Of a stretch of 64,000 nt of DNA, positions 54,229 to 62,735 are shown one piece after another. A program made the position numbers and the translations under genes. Source of the stretch: Hyphomicrobiales bacterium (GTDB taxonomy: Bacteria; Pseudomonadota; Alphaproteobacteria; Rhizobiales; Kaistiaceae); assembly GCA_017305635.1 (NCBI GenBank), contig JAFKKF010000008.1:310001-374000 (forward strand), written 5' to 3'. The notes beneath the pieces are model-generated. The model did no database searches. It was not told where the DNA came from and was given only the letters and a program-made list of their open reading frames with translations. The number at the start of each line of letters is the position of its first letter. Positions within the stretch are counted from its first letter, which is position 1.

Positions 54229-54855
54229 CTATTGCATGTCCCCACGAAGGCGCCTCGCCATCTCCGCTGAGTCCGATGTGCTCAGGAAGGACGTATCGTA
54301 GGAGCCGTCGGGGCGCATCACGTAGACGGTTCCGGTGTGATCGACGAAGTAGTCGTCTCCGACGACCCGCTTGGCGTAATAGACCTTGTAAGCTGAAGCG
54401 GCCGCGGCGACCTGATCGGGCGTGCCCGTCAGGCCGAGGATGCGGGGATCGAAGGCCGTAGTGTAGTCGGCGAGAGTCTGCTGCGTGTCGCGAAGGGGAT
54501 CGACGGTGATGAACAGCGGCTGGATGCGATCGGCAAGCGGACCGAGCTTCGCCATGGCATCGGCGATCTCGCTCAGCGTCGTCGGGCAGACGTCGGGGCA
54601 ATGGGTATAGCCGAAGAAGACCAACAGCCATTTACCGCGAAAGTCCCGGTCGGTGACCTGGCGCCCACTCTTGGTATCGATCAGCTGAAACGGACCACCG
54701 ACGGTGGGGGCGCCACGCTGATGGAGCCAGAGGATCGACCCGATCGCCAAGGCGAGTACCAAGACAGCCAGAACTGGACCCCAGGCGAAACGCAGGCGTC
54801 GCGGCTCAGCCGGTGGAGGCGACCCCGTAGTCTCCTCGATCACTTCATGGCTCAC
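54229..54855 (-). CDS. SCO1/SenC-family copper protein, copy 1
   Basis: Product of 208 aa with one N-terminal membrane anchor (WGPVLAVLVLALAIGSILWL) and a thioredoxin-like SCO domain. Copper ligands are the CxxxC in FFGYTHCPDVCPTTL and the His in YFVDHTGTVYV. It delivers Cu to or reduces thiols of cytochrome oxidase CuA. It starts at GTG 54855, overlapping the PCuAC stop. It is the distal gene of a long minus-strand operon. Confidence 0.92.
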   Translation of the reverse strand: MSHEVIEETTGSPPPAEPRRLRFAWGPVLAVLVLALAIGSILWLHQRGAPTVGGPFQLIDTKSGRQVTDRDFRGKWLLVFFGYTHCPDVCPTTLSEIADAMAKLGPLADRIQPLFITVDPLRDTQQTLADYTTAFDPRILGLTGTPDQVAAAASAYKVYYAKRVVGDDYFVDHTGTVYVMRPDGSYDTSFLSTSDSAEMARRLRGDMQ

Positions 54856-55307
54856 ATCCCGCTCATATCATCCATCGCTCCGACCTTTCCGATCTTGACC
54901 GTCACCTCGATGGCGCCGGCCTTCTCGAAGGTGAGCGTCAGCGGGAACGACTGACCTTCCTGCAGCTGCTGCTTCAGCTTCATCATCAGGTGGATACCAC
55001 TCGGCTTGAGCGTGACGGACGCGCCGGGTGGTACGTCGATAGTCTCGAGCTGGCGCATCTTCGAGACGCCGTCCTCGCTCTTCTCCTCATGAAACTGGAT
55101 ACTCTCGGCGATCGGGCTTGACGCAGCGACGAGACGGTCGGCGTCCATCCCGTTGTTGACCAGCGTGAGATAGGTGACTCCGTTCGGCGCTCCCTTTGGG
55201 CTGGCACGCGCCCAGGCATGCTCGACGGCGATGCTTCCGGCAGCCTCGGCCGCCGTGACCGTCCAAGCGCCGACGACCAGCATCAGCAACGCGATCAGAT
55301 AGCGCAT
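54852..55307 (-). CDS. PCu(A)C-type periplasmic copper chaperone
   Basis: Product of 151 aa with a signal peptide (MRYLIALLMLVVGAWTVTAA) and the DUF461 cupredoxin-like fold. The H(M)x10Mx21HxM-type metal site is visible in ESIQFHEEKSEDGVSKMRQL and PSGIHLMMKLKQQL. The C-terminus adds Met residues (MDDMSGM). It passes Cu(I) to SCO or CuA. ATG 55307 follows AAGGAGCAAAATAC. It lies between two SCO genes, overlapping both. Confidence 0.92.
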   Translation of the reverse strand: MRYLIALLMLVVGAWTVTAAEAAGSIAVEHAWARASPKGAPNGVTYLTLVNNGMDADRLVAASSPIAESIQFHEEKSEDGVSKMRQLETIDVPPGASVTLKPSGIHLMMKLKQQLQEGQSFPLTLTFEKAGAIEVTVKIGKVGAMDDMSGM

Positions 55308-55954
55308 GTATTTTGCTCCTTGCATGTCAGGCGTTCCCGAATGGACTTTCGCAGCCACTCGGCCATCTGAGCGGGCGGCGTCTCCCCCTCCAGCACGTCG
55401 ACGAACTTCCCGTCCGGGTCCATCAGATAGACGTAGGAGCTATGGTCGACGAGATAACTGCCGTCGCCCTCGGCCTTCTGCGGCTCGGCAAAGACGCGAT
55501 AGGCTTTTGCGATCGCTGCGGTTTGGGCCTCGGTACCTGTCAGGCCCTCGATCCTCGGATCGAACGATTTGAGGTACTCGCCAAGCGCCGCGGCGGTATC
55601 GCGCTTCGGATCGATCGTGATGAAGAGCGGCCGGATCGGGTCCGCTTCCTCACGCAGCGTCTGAAGAGCGATGCTCATGTTGGTCAAGGCGGTAGGACAG
55701 GCGTCGGGGCAGAAGGTGTAGCCGAAATAGATCAGCATCCACTTGCCGCGATAGGTCTGGTCGGTGACCGCCTTACCGCCCGTCGAGATCAGAGTAAACG
55801 GGCCACCGATCGCGGCGCTGCCGGATGAGACGACATTGTGCACCGCTCGATTCGAATCTGGCAGGCGGTTCATCACCAGCGCGAAGACGGCGCCGTCGAG
55901 AATGAGCAGACCGATCCCAAGAATGAGAAAGAAGCGAACGCCACGCGTCATCAT
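55295..55954 (-). CDS. SCO1/SenC-family copper protein, copy 2
   Basis: Product of 219 aa: membrane anchor (FFLILGIGLLILDGAVFALV), SCO domain with YFGYTFCPDACPTALTNM and the distal His in YLVDHSSYVYLMDPDG. The C-terminus carries two extra cysteines (ERLTCKEQNTCAI) not present in the first SCO copy. ATG 55954 overlaps the upstream stop (ATGA). With PCuAC and the other SCO it forms a copper-delivery trio. Confidence 0.9.
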   Translation of the reverse strand: MMTRGVRFFLILGIGLLILDGAVFALVMNRLPDSNRAVHNVVSSGSAAIGGPFTLISTGGKAVTDQTYRGKWMLIYFGYTFCPDACPTALTNMSIALQTLREEADPIRPLFITIDPKRDTAAALGEYLKSFDPRIEGLTGTEAQTAAIAKAYRVFAEPQKAEGDGSYLVDHSSYVYLMDPDGKFVDVLEGETPPAQMAEWLRKSIRERLTCKEQNTCAI

Positions 55955-56313
55955 AGCCCGCGAGGCACCTGCTTCTCGACGCCATCTCCCGATGGCCCCG
56001 CGAACGGCACAGGGTCCGACTTTTTGGCCGGCGGATTCGGGTGACCGCGCATATTCATGCAGAGACCGAGCGCGCACATGACAGCGCATGGAGCAAGGGA
56101 GAGAATGAGCGGTGCAGCACCGACCGCCACCAGCCAGCTCCAGTTCAGGGCCAAGCCCATCGCGACAACAGCGATACCCGAGATCGTCAGACCGCGCGGA
56201 GTCATAACCCACGAGCGGACACGGGTCAGGGCAGTTTGGCCATGCTTGCTTTCCGTCACCGCGGGTCCATCGGTGCAGCAGGCCATGTCCTTCGTCATGT
56301 CCGTTCTCATCAT
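55951..56313 (-). CDS. Small membrane protein with Cys-rich termini (DUF2933-like)
   Basis: Product of 120 aa. A cytosolic N-terminus with DMACCTDGPAVTESKHGQ precedes two close membrane segments (GLTISGIAVVAMGLALNWSW, LVAVGAAPLILSLAPCAVMC) and the ALGLCMNMRG motif seen in DUF2933-like proteins. Start and stop both overlap neighbouring genes by four bases (ATGA), so it is firmly part of the operon. Adjacent CC and CxxxC-like cysteines suggest metal handling next to CcdA; the role is unknown. Confidence 0.7.
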   Translation of the reverse strand: MMRTDMTKDMACCTDGPAVTESKHGQTALTRVRSWVMTPRGLTISGIAVVAMGLALNWSWLVAVGAAPLILSLAPCAVMCALGLCMNMRGHPNPPAKKSDPVPFAGPSGDGVEKQVPRGL

Positions 56314-57044
56314 CCGATCCTTTGAAAGATGGGGAAGGTTTCGAGCAGCCAGTACGAGAAGGTGGAAAGCTGGCCGGTGATCATGGCCGCCCCCATCAGG
56401 ACCATTACGCCACCGGCGCCAACCTGCAGCGAGCGGCCGGTGCGGCCGAGGGTCTTCAAACGACCGAGCAACCGATCCGTGAATACGGCCGACAAGAGGA
56501 ACGGGATGCCGAGGCCGAGTGAATAGGCGGTCAGCAGCGTGACGCCTTCGGAGACGGTGGCGGTCACCGCGCTCGTGGTCAGGATCGCACCGAGCACGGG
56601 CCCGATGCAGGGTGTCCAGCCAAGCGCGAAAGCCAGTCCGAGCAGGTAGGCAGAGAGAGGCCTGCCGCCGGGCACTTGCAGATGGAAGCGGGTGTCCCGA
56701 AGAAGCCAGGGCCATTGAACAAGACCGATCATCGCGAGACCGAAAATCGCGACGACCGCGCCGGCAACGATATTGGCTTCGTTCTTGTATGAAAGCAGGA
56801 GCCGCCCGATCGCCGTCGCGCTCGCGCCGAGCGTGATGAACACTGTCGAGAAGCCAAGGACAAAGCTCGTGCTGAACCACAGCGCCGCGAAGGGCGGCGT
56901 GGAGCCATCGCCGCTGCGGTCGAGACTTCGTCCACCGACGTAGGACACGTATGCCGGCACCAGCGGCAGCACGCAGGGCGACAGAAACGAGACGATTCCG
57001 GCGGTGAAGCTCGCAAGGAGAGCGACGAGGGAGACGCTGGTCAC
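56310..57044 (-). CDS. CcdA-type cytochrome c biogenesis/thiol-reductant transporter
   Basis: Product of 244 aa with six membrane helices. The two membrane cysteines that pass electrons lie in FLSPCVLPLVPAYVSYVGG and LGWTPCIGPVLGAILTT. It moves reducing equivalents from cytosolic thioredoxin to periplasmic TlpA/DsbE-type proteins. GTG 57044 overlaps the TlpA gene stop (GTGA). Genes for its likely clients are directly upstream. Confidence 0.92.
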   Translation of the reverse strand: MTSVSLVALLASFTAGIVSFLSPCVLPLVPAYVSYVGGRSLDRSGDGSTPPFAALWFSTSFVLGFSTVFITLGASATAIGRLLLSYKNEANIVAGAVVAIFGLAMIGLVQWPWLLRDTRFHLQVPGGRPLSAYLLGLAFALGWTPCIGPVLGAILTTSAVTATVSEGVTLLTAYSLGLGIPFLLSAVFTDRLLGRLKTLGRTGRSLQVGAGGVMVLMGAAMITGQLSTFSYWLLETFPIFQRIG

Positions 57045-57739
57045 CGCGTTGCTCCATCTGTCGCGGGCATTGGCTCGACGCCGAAATGTTCCCGCAGTAG
57101 AGCGATGACTTCCGGGCTGTCCCATTCGGCGGGGCCGAGCTTGCGCCCGATCTCCTGGCCCTCCCGGTTGATCAGCAGCGTGCCCGGGATGCCGATGAGC
57201 CCAAGTTGGTGCAGCGCCGCGCTCGATTGATCGACATAGACGCCGAGCGATTTGATCCCGAGGTCGGCATAGAACTTCTTCACTGCCGGGATGCCGGCAC
57301 GATCGATCGACAGCGTCAGGACGAGGAATTTGGCGGGGTCGAATTTCGCCTGCAGCCGATCGAGCGACGGCATCTCCTTGCGGCATGGCAGGCACCAAGT
57401 CGCCCAGATGTTGAGAAGGACGGGGCGCCCCTTGAAGTTGGCGAGCGACAGTGGCTTTTCACTGCCATCGATGAATTTGAGCTCTGGCACGGTTGCCGGC
57501 TGATTCAGGAATGAGAAGGGTTGAGAGCCGAGCGGAACCGGCGCCGCGCCGGCGTCGGACGTAGCGACAGCAGGCGCCTCCGAACTCCGATTCGCGATCG
57601 TCGTCAGCTCGTAAACGAGGATCAGGGCAGCGATGACGGTCAGGGCAAGGGCTCCGATCAAAGGCAATCGGCGTCTGCCCGAGTGAGCCGGATTCTCTTC
57701 TGTGGTCTGCTGCTGGCTGGCTTCGACGGGCTCGGTCAT
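57041..57739 (-). CDS. TlpA-like membrane-anchored thioredoxin
   Basis: Product of 232 aa: one N-terminal membrane anchor (LIGALALTVIAALILVYELT), then a TlpA/ResA-type thioredoxin domain with active site WCLPC (NIWATWCLPCRKEMPSLDRL) and cis-proline region IGIPGTLLINREGQE. It probably reduces SCO or PCuAC-linked disulfides or apocytochromes using CcdA electrons. It overlaps the DsbE-like gene stop (ATGA at 57739). Confidence 0.9.
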   Translation of the reverse strand: MTEPVEASQQQTTEENPAHSGRRRLPLIGALALTVIAALILVYELTTIANRSSEAPAVATSDAGAAPVPLGSQPFSFLNQPATVPELKFIDGSEKPLSLANFKGRPVLLNIWATWCLPCRKEMPSLDRLQAKFDPAKFLVLTLSIDRAGIPAVKKFYADLGIKSLGVYVDQSSAALHQLGLIGIPGTLLINREGQEIGRKLGPAEWDSPEVIALLREHFGVEPMPATDGATR

Positions 57740-58365
57740 GGCGACGGCTCGCCTCCGGTCCGAAGTTTTGCGATCAAGGGAAGGATGGTCCGGTCGAGAA
57801 TCTCGGGGCTGACGGGGCCGATCTGCTTGAAGGCTATCCGGCCCTCGGCATCGACGACGAAGGTTTCGGGCACGCCGTAGACGCCCCAGTCGATCCCGAC
57901 GCGTCCATCGAGGTCGGCGCCGGTTCGGGTGTACGGGTCGCCCATGGTGTCGAGCCATGCGACCGCGTCGTCGGGCTTGTCCTTGTAGTTGAGCCCGTGG
58001 ATCAGCACGGTGCCGCCGGCTTTCAACTGCATAAGCACCGGATGTTCTTCGCGGCACGCCACACACCACGACGCGAAGACGTTGACCAGCGACACTTCGC
58101 CCTTGAGGTTCGCCGAGGAGAGCCCCAGCTGCCGCCCCTTGACCGCCGACAGGCTGAACTCCGGCACGAGCTTGCCGATCAGCGGTGACGGCACCAGGCT
58201 CGGGTCAGTCCCGAGCCGGGCCGCGAACGCGCCGACAAGCGCGACAAACCCGAAGAGCGGTAGCAACAGTGCGAGGCGCCTCCCCCACCGGGCCGTACCC
58301 GATGAGGCGAGCGTCCCTGCCGCCCCTGGAACTACCGGCAGCGTGATCTGGTCACTCCGTGGCAT
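57736..58365 (-). CDS. DsbE/CcmG-family thiol:disulfide interchange protein
   Basis: Product of 209 aa with an N-terminal membrane anchor (LALLLPLFGFVALVGAFAAR) and a DsbE domain: active site WCVAC in NVFASWCVACREEHPVLM, then WGVYGVPETFVVDAEGRIAF. DsbE normally acts in cytochrome c maturation; no other ccm gene is here, so a copper-related thiol role is possible. ATG 58365 overlaps the DUF411 gene by 14 bases; an ATG at 58386 is an alternative start. Confidence 0.9.
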   Translation of the reverse strand: MPRSDQITLPVVPGAAGTLASSGTARWGRRLALLLPLFGFVALVGAFAARLGTDPSLVPSPLIGKLVPEFSLSAVKGRQLGLSSANLKGEVSLVNVFASWCVACREEHPVLMQLKAGGTVLIHGLNYKDKPDDAVAWLDTMGDPYTRTGADLDGRVGIDWGVYGVPETFVVDAEGRIAFKQIGPVSPEILDRTILPLIAKLRTGGEPSP

Positions 58366-58798
58366 AGACGATCGACTGGCCCGCATTGTTGATCGCGTAG
58401 ATCGTGAACGGACCGGATTTGACCCCCGGCATCATGCCTGGCCCGCCCGCGGGCATGCCCGGCAGCGTGATGGCTTTCAGCGGCGGATTGCTGGCCAGCA
58501 GCTTCTTGACGACGTCGACCGGCACATGGCCGCCGATGGCGTACTCGTCGATGAGCGACAAATGGCAGCCCTGCAGGTTGGCCGGAATGCCGTGCTCCTC
58601 GCTCATCGTGGCGAGGTCGTTGGTCGGGACGACCGTTACCTCAAATCCGTTGTCCCGCATGTACTGCGCGTAGATCTCGCAGCAGGTGCATTGCGGGTCC
58701 TTGTAGAGCGTCATCTTCTGCCCGGCGGCCCAGCCGATTGTCGGTAGCGAGCTGGTCATCAGGGCAATCGTGAATGCGAGAAGCGTGCGCCGGTTCAT
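58352..58798 (-). CDS. DUF411 periplasmic metal-binding protein
   Basis: Product of 148 aa with a signal peptide (MNRRTLLAFTIALMTSSLPT, ending at WAA) and the DUF411 pattern: LYKDPQCTCCEIYAQYM with CxCC, LQGCHLSLIDEYAIGGHVPV, and the glycine/methionine tail LPGMPAGGPGMMPGVKSG. DUF411 proteins accompany copper and cadmium resistance and probably bind Cu(I). ATG 58798 has GAAGGAG upstream at good spacing. A diverged relative lacking these cysteines is encoded at 61912. Confidence 0.9.
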   Translation of the reverse strand: MNRRTLLAFTIALMTSSLPTIGWAAGQKMTLYKDPQCTCCEIYAQYMRDNGFEVTVVPTNDLATMSEEHGIPANLQGCHLSLIDEYAIGGHVPVDVVKKLLASNPPLKAITLPGMPAGGPGMMPGVKSGPFTIYAINNAGQSIVYATE

Positions 58799-58868
58799 GA
58801 TCGTGTTCTCCTTCATGTCAGATGTGATCAGGTCATTGGTCTTCGAAGCTATCTCCGCGTCCGATCCT

Positions 58869-60338
58869 TCAGGTCACGCGCAGCACGCTCATCATGCCGC
58901 CCTCCTGGTGGTCGAGAATATGGCAGTGGAACATCCAGTCGCCGGGATTGTCGGCAACGAACGCCACCTCTGCTTTCTCCCGCGGCGGCATGAGGACCGT
59001 GTCGCGCCACTCGCGATATTTCGTCGGCTCGCCGTTCCGCGTGATGACGCGGAACGAATGCCCGTGCAGATGGATCGGGTGATACCAGGCGGTCTGGTTG
59101 TCGATGGCGAGGATGTATGAGGCGTTCCGGGTCAGCGTCAGGATCGGGTCCATGTGGCCCATCTTGTTGCCAGGCATGGCGACGCCGTTCATCATCCACA
59201 TCGAGGCGCCGTTCATGCCCGCCATCATTTCACCGCCCTGACCCATGCCCCCCGCCATTCCGTTGCCGCCCATCATTCTGCCGCTCGCCATGCCGCCCAT
59301 GCCCATGCCGCCGGTCAGCGTCACCTCGTGGCGCGTAGCGCGAGCAATATCGGGCTCAGGGATCGGGTTGGCGGCCAGCTTGGTCGGCGGCGGCAGTGCC
59401 GATTTCGGTGACGCTTCGTCGGAATAGACGAGATCAACGAGCTTGAACGGCAAGCCCTCGTAGAAGGAGTCGAGGATCGGCGCGGTGGTGCCGGGCAGGC
59501 CGATCATGTCGAGCAGCAGATCGATGCGCATGGCCGGGCCGAGGATGACGCGGTCGTCATCAGGCGGGTGAGGCTCGACCGGCTGACCGTCATAGGTGAT
59601 GACGATCGGCTGGTGGCCCCTGAACTCGAGGCGAAATATCCGCGACGGCGCCGCGTTGATCAGCCGAAGGCGGATGCGCTCGCCACTCTTGACAGCGAGT
59701 GGTTCCGGAATTCGGCCGTTGATCGTGACCGTGTTGCCGATCCGGCCCGACATGCCCGTTTCCATCGGGTTGTTGAAGCCGCCGGCAATCGAGCCGTCCT
59801 TCTTCAGGCGGAAGTCGCCGAGCACCCAGACGATGTCGCGGTCGACCTGTGGCGGATCGAGTTCCTCTACGATGAACGGGCCGGCGAGACCGCGCCCGAC
59901 CTGCTCGGCGCTGTGGATGTGCGGGTGGTACCAATAGGTGCCGGCATCGGGCACATCGAATTCGTAGACGAAGCTCGCGCCTGGCGGGATCGGTGGCTGG
60001 GTGACATCGGGGGCGCCGTCCATCGCATTCGGTACGCGCACCCCGTGCCAATGAATGGTCGTGTCCTGCGGCAGCTTGTTATCGATGACGATCCGGACCC
60101 GCCCATGCTGACGGACACGGATCTCCGGACCGGGGACCAGCGCATTGTAGCCCCAGACGTCAGTTACGGGAGAAGAAGGCCCGCCCAGTGGCGCCTGCCC
60201 AGGACCGGCGAAGAGTTGCTTCTCGACGAGGTCGGTTGCCGCGCTGAGCCGAAGAGGCCGCAACGCTGCGCCGACCAAAGTCGCGCCACCGGCGAGCAGC
60301 AGCGCGCGACGCGAAATTCCATCTGCAATGAACACCAA
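58869..60338 (-). CDS. Multicopper oxidase with Met-rich insert, Tat-exported
   Basis: Product of 489 aa. The signal ISRRALLLAGGATLVGAALR is Tat-like. Copper motifs are TIHWHGVRVPNAMDG, YWYHPHIHS, HPIHLHGHSF and FHCHILDHQEGGMM. A Met/Gly-rich loop lies near residues 355-405 (GGMGMGGMASGRMMGGNGMA), just before the third motif, unlike the first oxidase, whose insert lies between domains one and two. It is CueO/SufI-like and should oxidise Cu(I) or a metal-linked substrate. The start at 60338 has modest ribosome-binding support. Confidence 0.9.
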   Translation of the reverse strand: MVFIADGISRRALLLAGGATLVGAALRPLRLSAATDLVEKQLFAGPGQAPLGGPSSPVTDVWGYNALVPGPEIRVRQHGRVRIVIDNKLPQDTTIHWHGVRVPNAMDGAPDVTQPPIPPGASFVYEFDVPDAGTYWYHPHIHSAEQVGRGLAGPFIVEELDPPQVDRDIVWVLGDFRLKKDGSIAGGFNNPMETGMSGRIGNTVTINGRIPEPLAVKSGERIRLRLINAAPSRIFRLEFRGHQPIVITYDGQPVEPHPPDDDRVILGPAMRIDLLLDMIGLPGTTAPILDSFYEGLPFKLVDLVYSDEASPKSALPPPTKLAANPIPEPDIARATRHEVTLTGGMGMGGMASGRMMGGNGMAGGMGQGGEMMAGMNGASMWMMNGVAMPGNKMGHMDPILTLTRNASYILAIDNQTAWYHPIHLHGHSFRVITRNGEPTKYREWRDTVLMPPREKAEVAFVADNPGDWMFHCHILDHQEGGMMSVLRVT

Positions 60339-60451
60339 ATTCTCCTCAGCACCTTCGGCGAGCGGCTGTGGCGGGCTTGCAAATCCGCCTTTCCGTCAGA
60401 CGCACACTTGGACCGGGTACCGGTCGCGCCCGCCGACCGGCAGGACGTAAG

Positions 60452-60814
60452 CTATGCGAGGTGCAATGGCCTTGGTGGCCCGAGAGGGGGAGGAATGGTG
60501 ATCCCTTGTCCGGCGTCCTGCGCAACACTTGCGAAAGAGGACGGAGGTTGCATATCGGCGAGCCCATAGGAGGGCAGCACGCCGACCACGGCCGTGCAGA
60601 CGCCGATCGCACAGTCGGATGGCATGGCCTTGGAATGATCCATGCCCTTGCAGTCCGGGCACATGTCTGACGGTGCCGCAGACATACTGGTCATCGACGC
60701 ATTTTGTGGCTGCATCGGCATGGCGGCGGGCGCAAAGCCCTGCCCGACCAAGGCGAATGCCAAGGCCAGGATAAGAGCAACTGCCCGCAGGCGGTGAGCC
60801 AAATGACGCGCCAT
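60452..60814 (-). CDS. Secreted Met/Cys-rich 120-residue protein, copy 2
   Basis: Product of 120 aa, exactly the length of the plus-strand protein at 51611-51973 and with the same order of parts: signal peptide (ALILALAFALVGQGFAPAAM), Met-rich stretch (NASMTSMSAAPSDMCPDCKG), two paired cysteines (MCPDC, then SDCAIGVCTAVVGVLP) and a Pro-rich tail (TIPPPLGPPRPLHLA). Sequence identity is low outside the Cys/Met positions. Each copy neighbours a multicopper oxidase. A periplasmic Cu-binding role is inferred. Confidence 0.7.
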   Translation of the reverse strand: MARHLAHRLRAVALILALAFALVGQGFAPAAMPMQPQNASMTSMSAAPSDMCPDCKGMDHSKAMPSDCAIGVCTAVVGVLPSYGLADMQPPSSFASVAQDAGQGITIPPPLGPPRPLHLA

Positions 60815-60890
60815 GGGCCATTCAATAGGGCCCGGTCGCCCGCCCTTCAAGCGTTCAATCGACGCGGGGCGCCGGGAATCGGCCATGATC

Positions 60891-61817
60891 CTAAACGCCA
60901 CAGCCAGCACCCCCACCGGGCGCGGGTGGGATAAGCCCGGGAATGCGGTCCAACGCGGCGGCCACGTTCTGCTGCCACGGCCCACCGGCCGAATAATCAA
61001 AGCCGAGAATGACGCGCGGATCGACCTCCGCCCAATCCGTCTTCTTCATGACCTTAAAGAACAGCGCCGTCCGCAAATAATAGTCGGGGAACCAGAACGA
61101 ATTGAATGCCAAAGCCTCGCGATAGAGCTGGTCCTCGTTAAGCCCCTCTGACGCTCCAAGCTCAAGGAGGCCGAGGAGAGCAGAGCCGTGGTTGCAGTCC
61201 TGGAAGAATGTGGAATTGTTGCAGCAAGGCCGGTAGGTCGCCTCGGCGATGCGGACGACGCGAGCCTCCTCGGCCCTCGTCAATTTGACGATCGGCAGCT
61301 TGTTGAAGTAGGCGCCACCATTCTGTTCGCGGCCGAGGGTCCAACCGCCCGTCGAGGCGAGGTTGTAGAGGGAATCACCGTTGAGCGGACTCTCGGCATT
61401 GGCGGCCATGTGTGTCGCAAGCCCGATCGGCCAGAGAAGATTGACGTAGTAGGTGGAATTGGCGGCTGTCAGCAGGATCGGCTGATGCGACGGGTCGCTC
61501 AGGATGTTTGCGAGCTCGTCGGGATGGGGTCCGTTCATGCCATAGAGATCGAAGAATTTTCCGCGGTCGATGACGCCGTGCTCAACCAAGCGGAGGACGC
61601 TGTCCTTCAGGGCAATCCGACTCTGAAATCCCTTCTCGGGCAGCACGCGAGCGACCGCTTCGTCGTAGAGCGGATAGGAAATGGCAGGGACGGAAAGCGG
61701 AAGGGGATCGGGCGCCTCCGGACCGAGAATCCCGCTGAGGTCCTGCCAATCGAGAAAGGGCAGCCCCGCAGCTGAGAACAGCATCGCGGAAAACCGGCGT
61801 CGGTTTATGCCGCTCAT
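60891..61817 (-). CDS. Exported protein with RPCCNNSTFFQDCNHG motif, function unknown
   Basis: Product of 308 aa with a twin-arginine-like N-terminus (MSGINRRRFSAMLFSAAGLP). The middle and C-terminal parts are helical. The key feature is RPCCNNSTFFQDCNHGSALL followed by GLLELGASEGLNEDQLYREA; these cysteines and the His look like a metal or redox site. A glycine/cysteine tail (GGGAGCGV) ends it. Proteins with this motif recur in metal or copper clusters, to my recollection, without a known reaction. ATG 61817 is used; TTG 61823 is in frame. Confidence 0.7.
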   Translation of the reverse strand: MSGINRRRFSAMLFSAAGLPFLDWQDLSGILGPEAPDPLPLSVPAISYPLYDEAVARVLPEKGFQSRIALKDSVLRLVEHGVIDRGKFFDLYGMNGPHPDELANILSDPSHQPILLTAANSTYYVNLLWPIGLATHMAANAESPLNGDSLYNLASTGGWTLGREQNGGAYFNKLPIVKLTRAEEARVVRIAEATYRPCCNNSTFFQDCNHGSALLGLLELGASEGLNEDQLYREALAFNSFWFPDYYLRTALFFKVMKKTDWAEVDPRVILGFDYSAGGPWQQNVAAALDRIPGLIPPAPGGGAGCGV

Positions 61818-61911
61818 TTGCAACTATCCCCATCGCCCAGAAGCAAGTGTCCCACGGCTACCCGAGGCGCGATCTTCAAATTTCCGCGACCTCGCTGTGC
61901 GCCCTGTACCT

Positions 61912-62349
61912 TCAGAAAGGTCGCGCTGCCTGCGCGTGCAGCTCGTCATGATTCGTGCTGGTCGCGCAGGCCGATGGACCTATCAAACCTCTCACCTTTG
62001 GCTTTTCGGCAATCAGGTTGACGATCGCTTGCGGCGGCACGTGGTTCACAATCGCGAAGCCCTTCACCAGCACCAAGTGGCTGATTGGAACGCCTTTTGG
62101 GACTTCGACAAATCGGCCAAGCGACTCCAGCTCTCTGTACCTGCTCACGTGCACCTGCAAGCCGACGGCCGATAGCTCCGCGCCGTAGTCCTCCTGGCAA
62201 TCATCGCCGATGGTCAGATAGAGCGCCGGTCCGTCGCCCTTCTGTACCGCGGTCCCTCCATCATCAGCGCCGGCCAGCGCCATTGAACCGCCAGCGAGCA
62301 ACGCCACAGACGCAGTGACGATCAAGATTCGCAGGTGCGATTTGGTCAT
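61912..62349 (-). CDS. DUF411-like exported protein lacking the CxCC site
   Basis: Product of 145 aa with a signal peptide (LRILIVTASVALLAGGSMAL). It aligns with the DUF411 protein at 58352: ISHLVLVKGFAIVNHVPPQA with LSLIDEYAIGGHVPVDVVKK, then LIAEKPKVRGLIGPS with LLASNPPLKAITLPG. The CxCC motif is reduced to a single Cys (GDDCQEDYG), and the GCH cysteine is lost. The shared HVP segment suggests a common fold. It may have a structural or regulatory role rather than metal binding. Confidence 0.65.
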   Translation of the reverse strand: MTKSHLRILIVTASVALLAGGSMALAGADDGGTAVQKGDGPALYLTIGDDCQEDYGAELSAVGLQVHVSRYRELESLGRFVEVPKGVPISHLVLVKGFAIVNHVPPQAIVNLIAEKPKVRGLIGPSACATSTNHDELHAQAARPF

Positions 62350-62444
62350 TGGATCAAAACCTTGTCCTTCCCTTATCGCTCCCGCCAAAAGACGGCGTCG
62401 CGATGGCAACATATGAAATGCACCGAACGTCCGTTCGCCGGCCC

Positions 62445-62714
62445 TCAGTCAGCCCTTAAGTCGCTCGGACCAGCAAAAGCCACTCCGATCGCTCTCTGTG
62501 TCCGCCACCTTACCTCGCACGTCCGCGATGGATCGCCGTCGTCGAAGTAGAGCAGAAACCGGTTCGGCACGCCGAGGCTGCTCTCGACTTCGAGACGAGC
62601 GCCCCCTTCCGCCAGGTTTCGCACGAGACAGCTCAGCGACGATGCACCGTGATTGAAGACGATCCTCGCGCCCTTCAATGCCCGGTGCCGTGGCGACCGT
62701 CGTCTCTCTTCCAT
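62445..62714 (-). CDS. Stand-alone PilZ domain protein
   Basis: Product of 89 aa, essentially one PilZ domain: RRRSPRHRALKGARIVFNHG supplies the RxxxR c-di-GMP-binding motif, and LVRNLAEGGARLEVESSLGV resembles the D/NxSxxG strand, but with N-L-A-E-G-G. It may bind cyclic di-GMP, or be degenerate. It lies between the second metal ATPase and the DUF411-like gene on the same strand; the connection to metals is not evident. Confidence 0.8.
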   Translation of the reverse strand: MEERRRSPRHRALKGARIVFNHGASSLSCLVRNLAEGGARLEVESSLGVPNRFLLYFDDGDPSRTCEVRWRTQRAIGVAFAGPSDLRAD

Positions 62715-62735
62715 TTCAGCCGCATCCTCTCGGGA

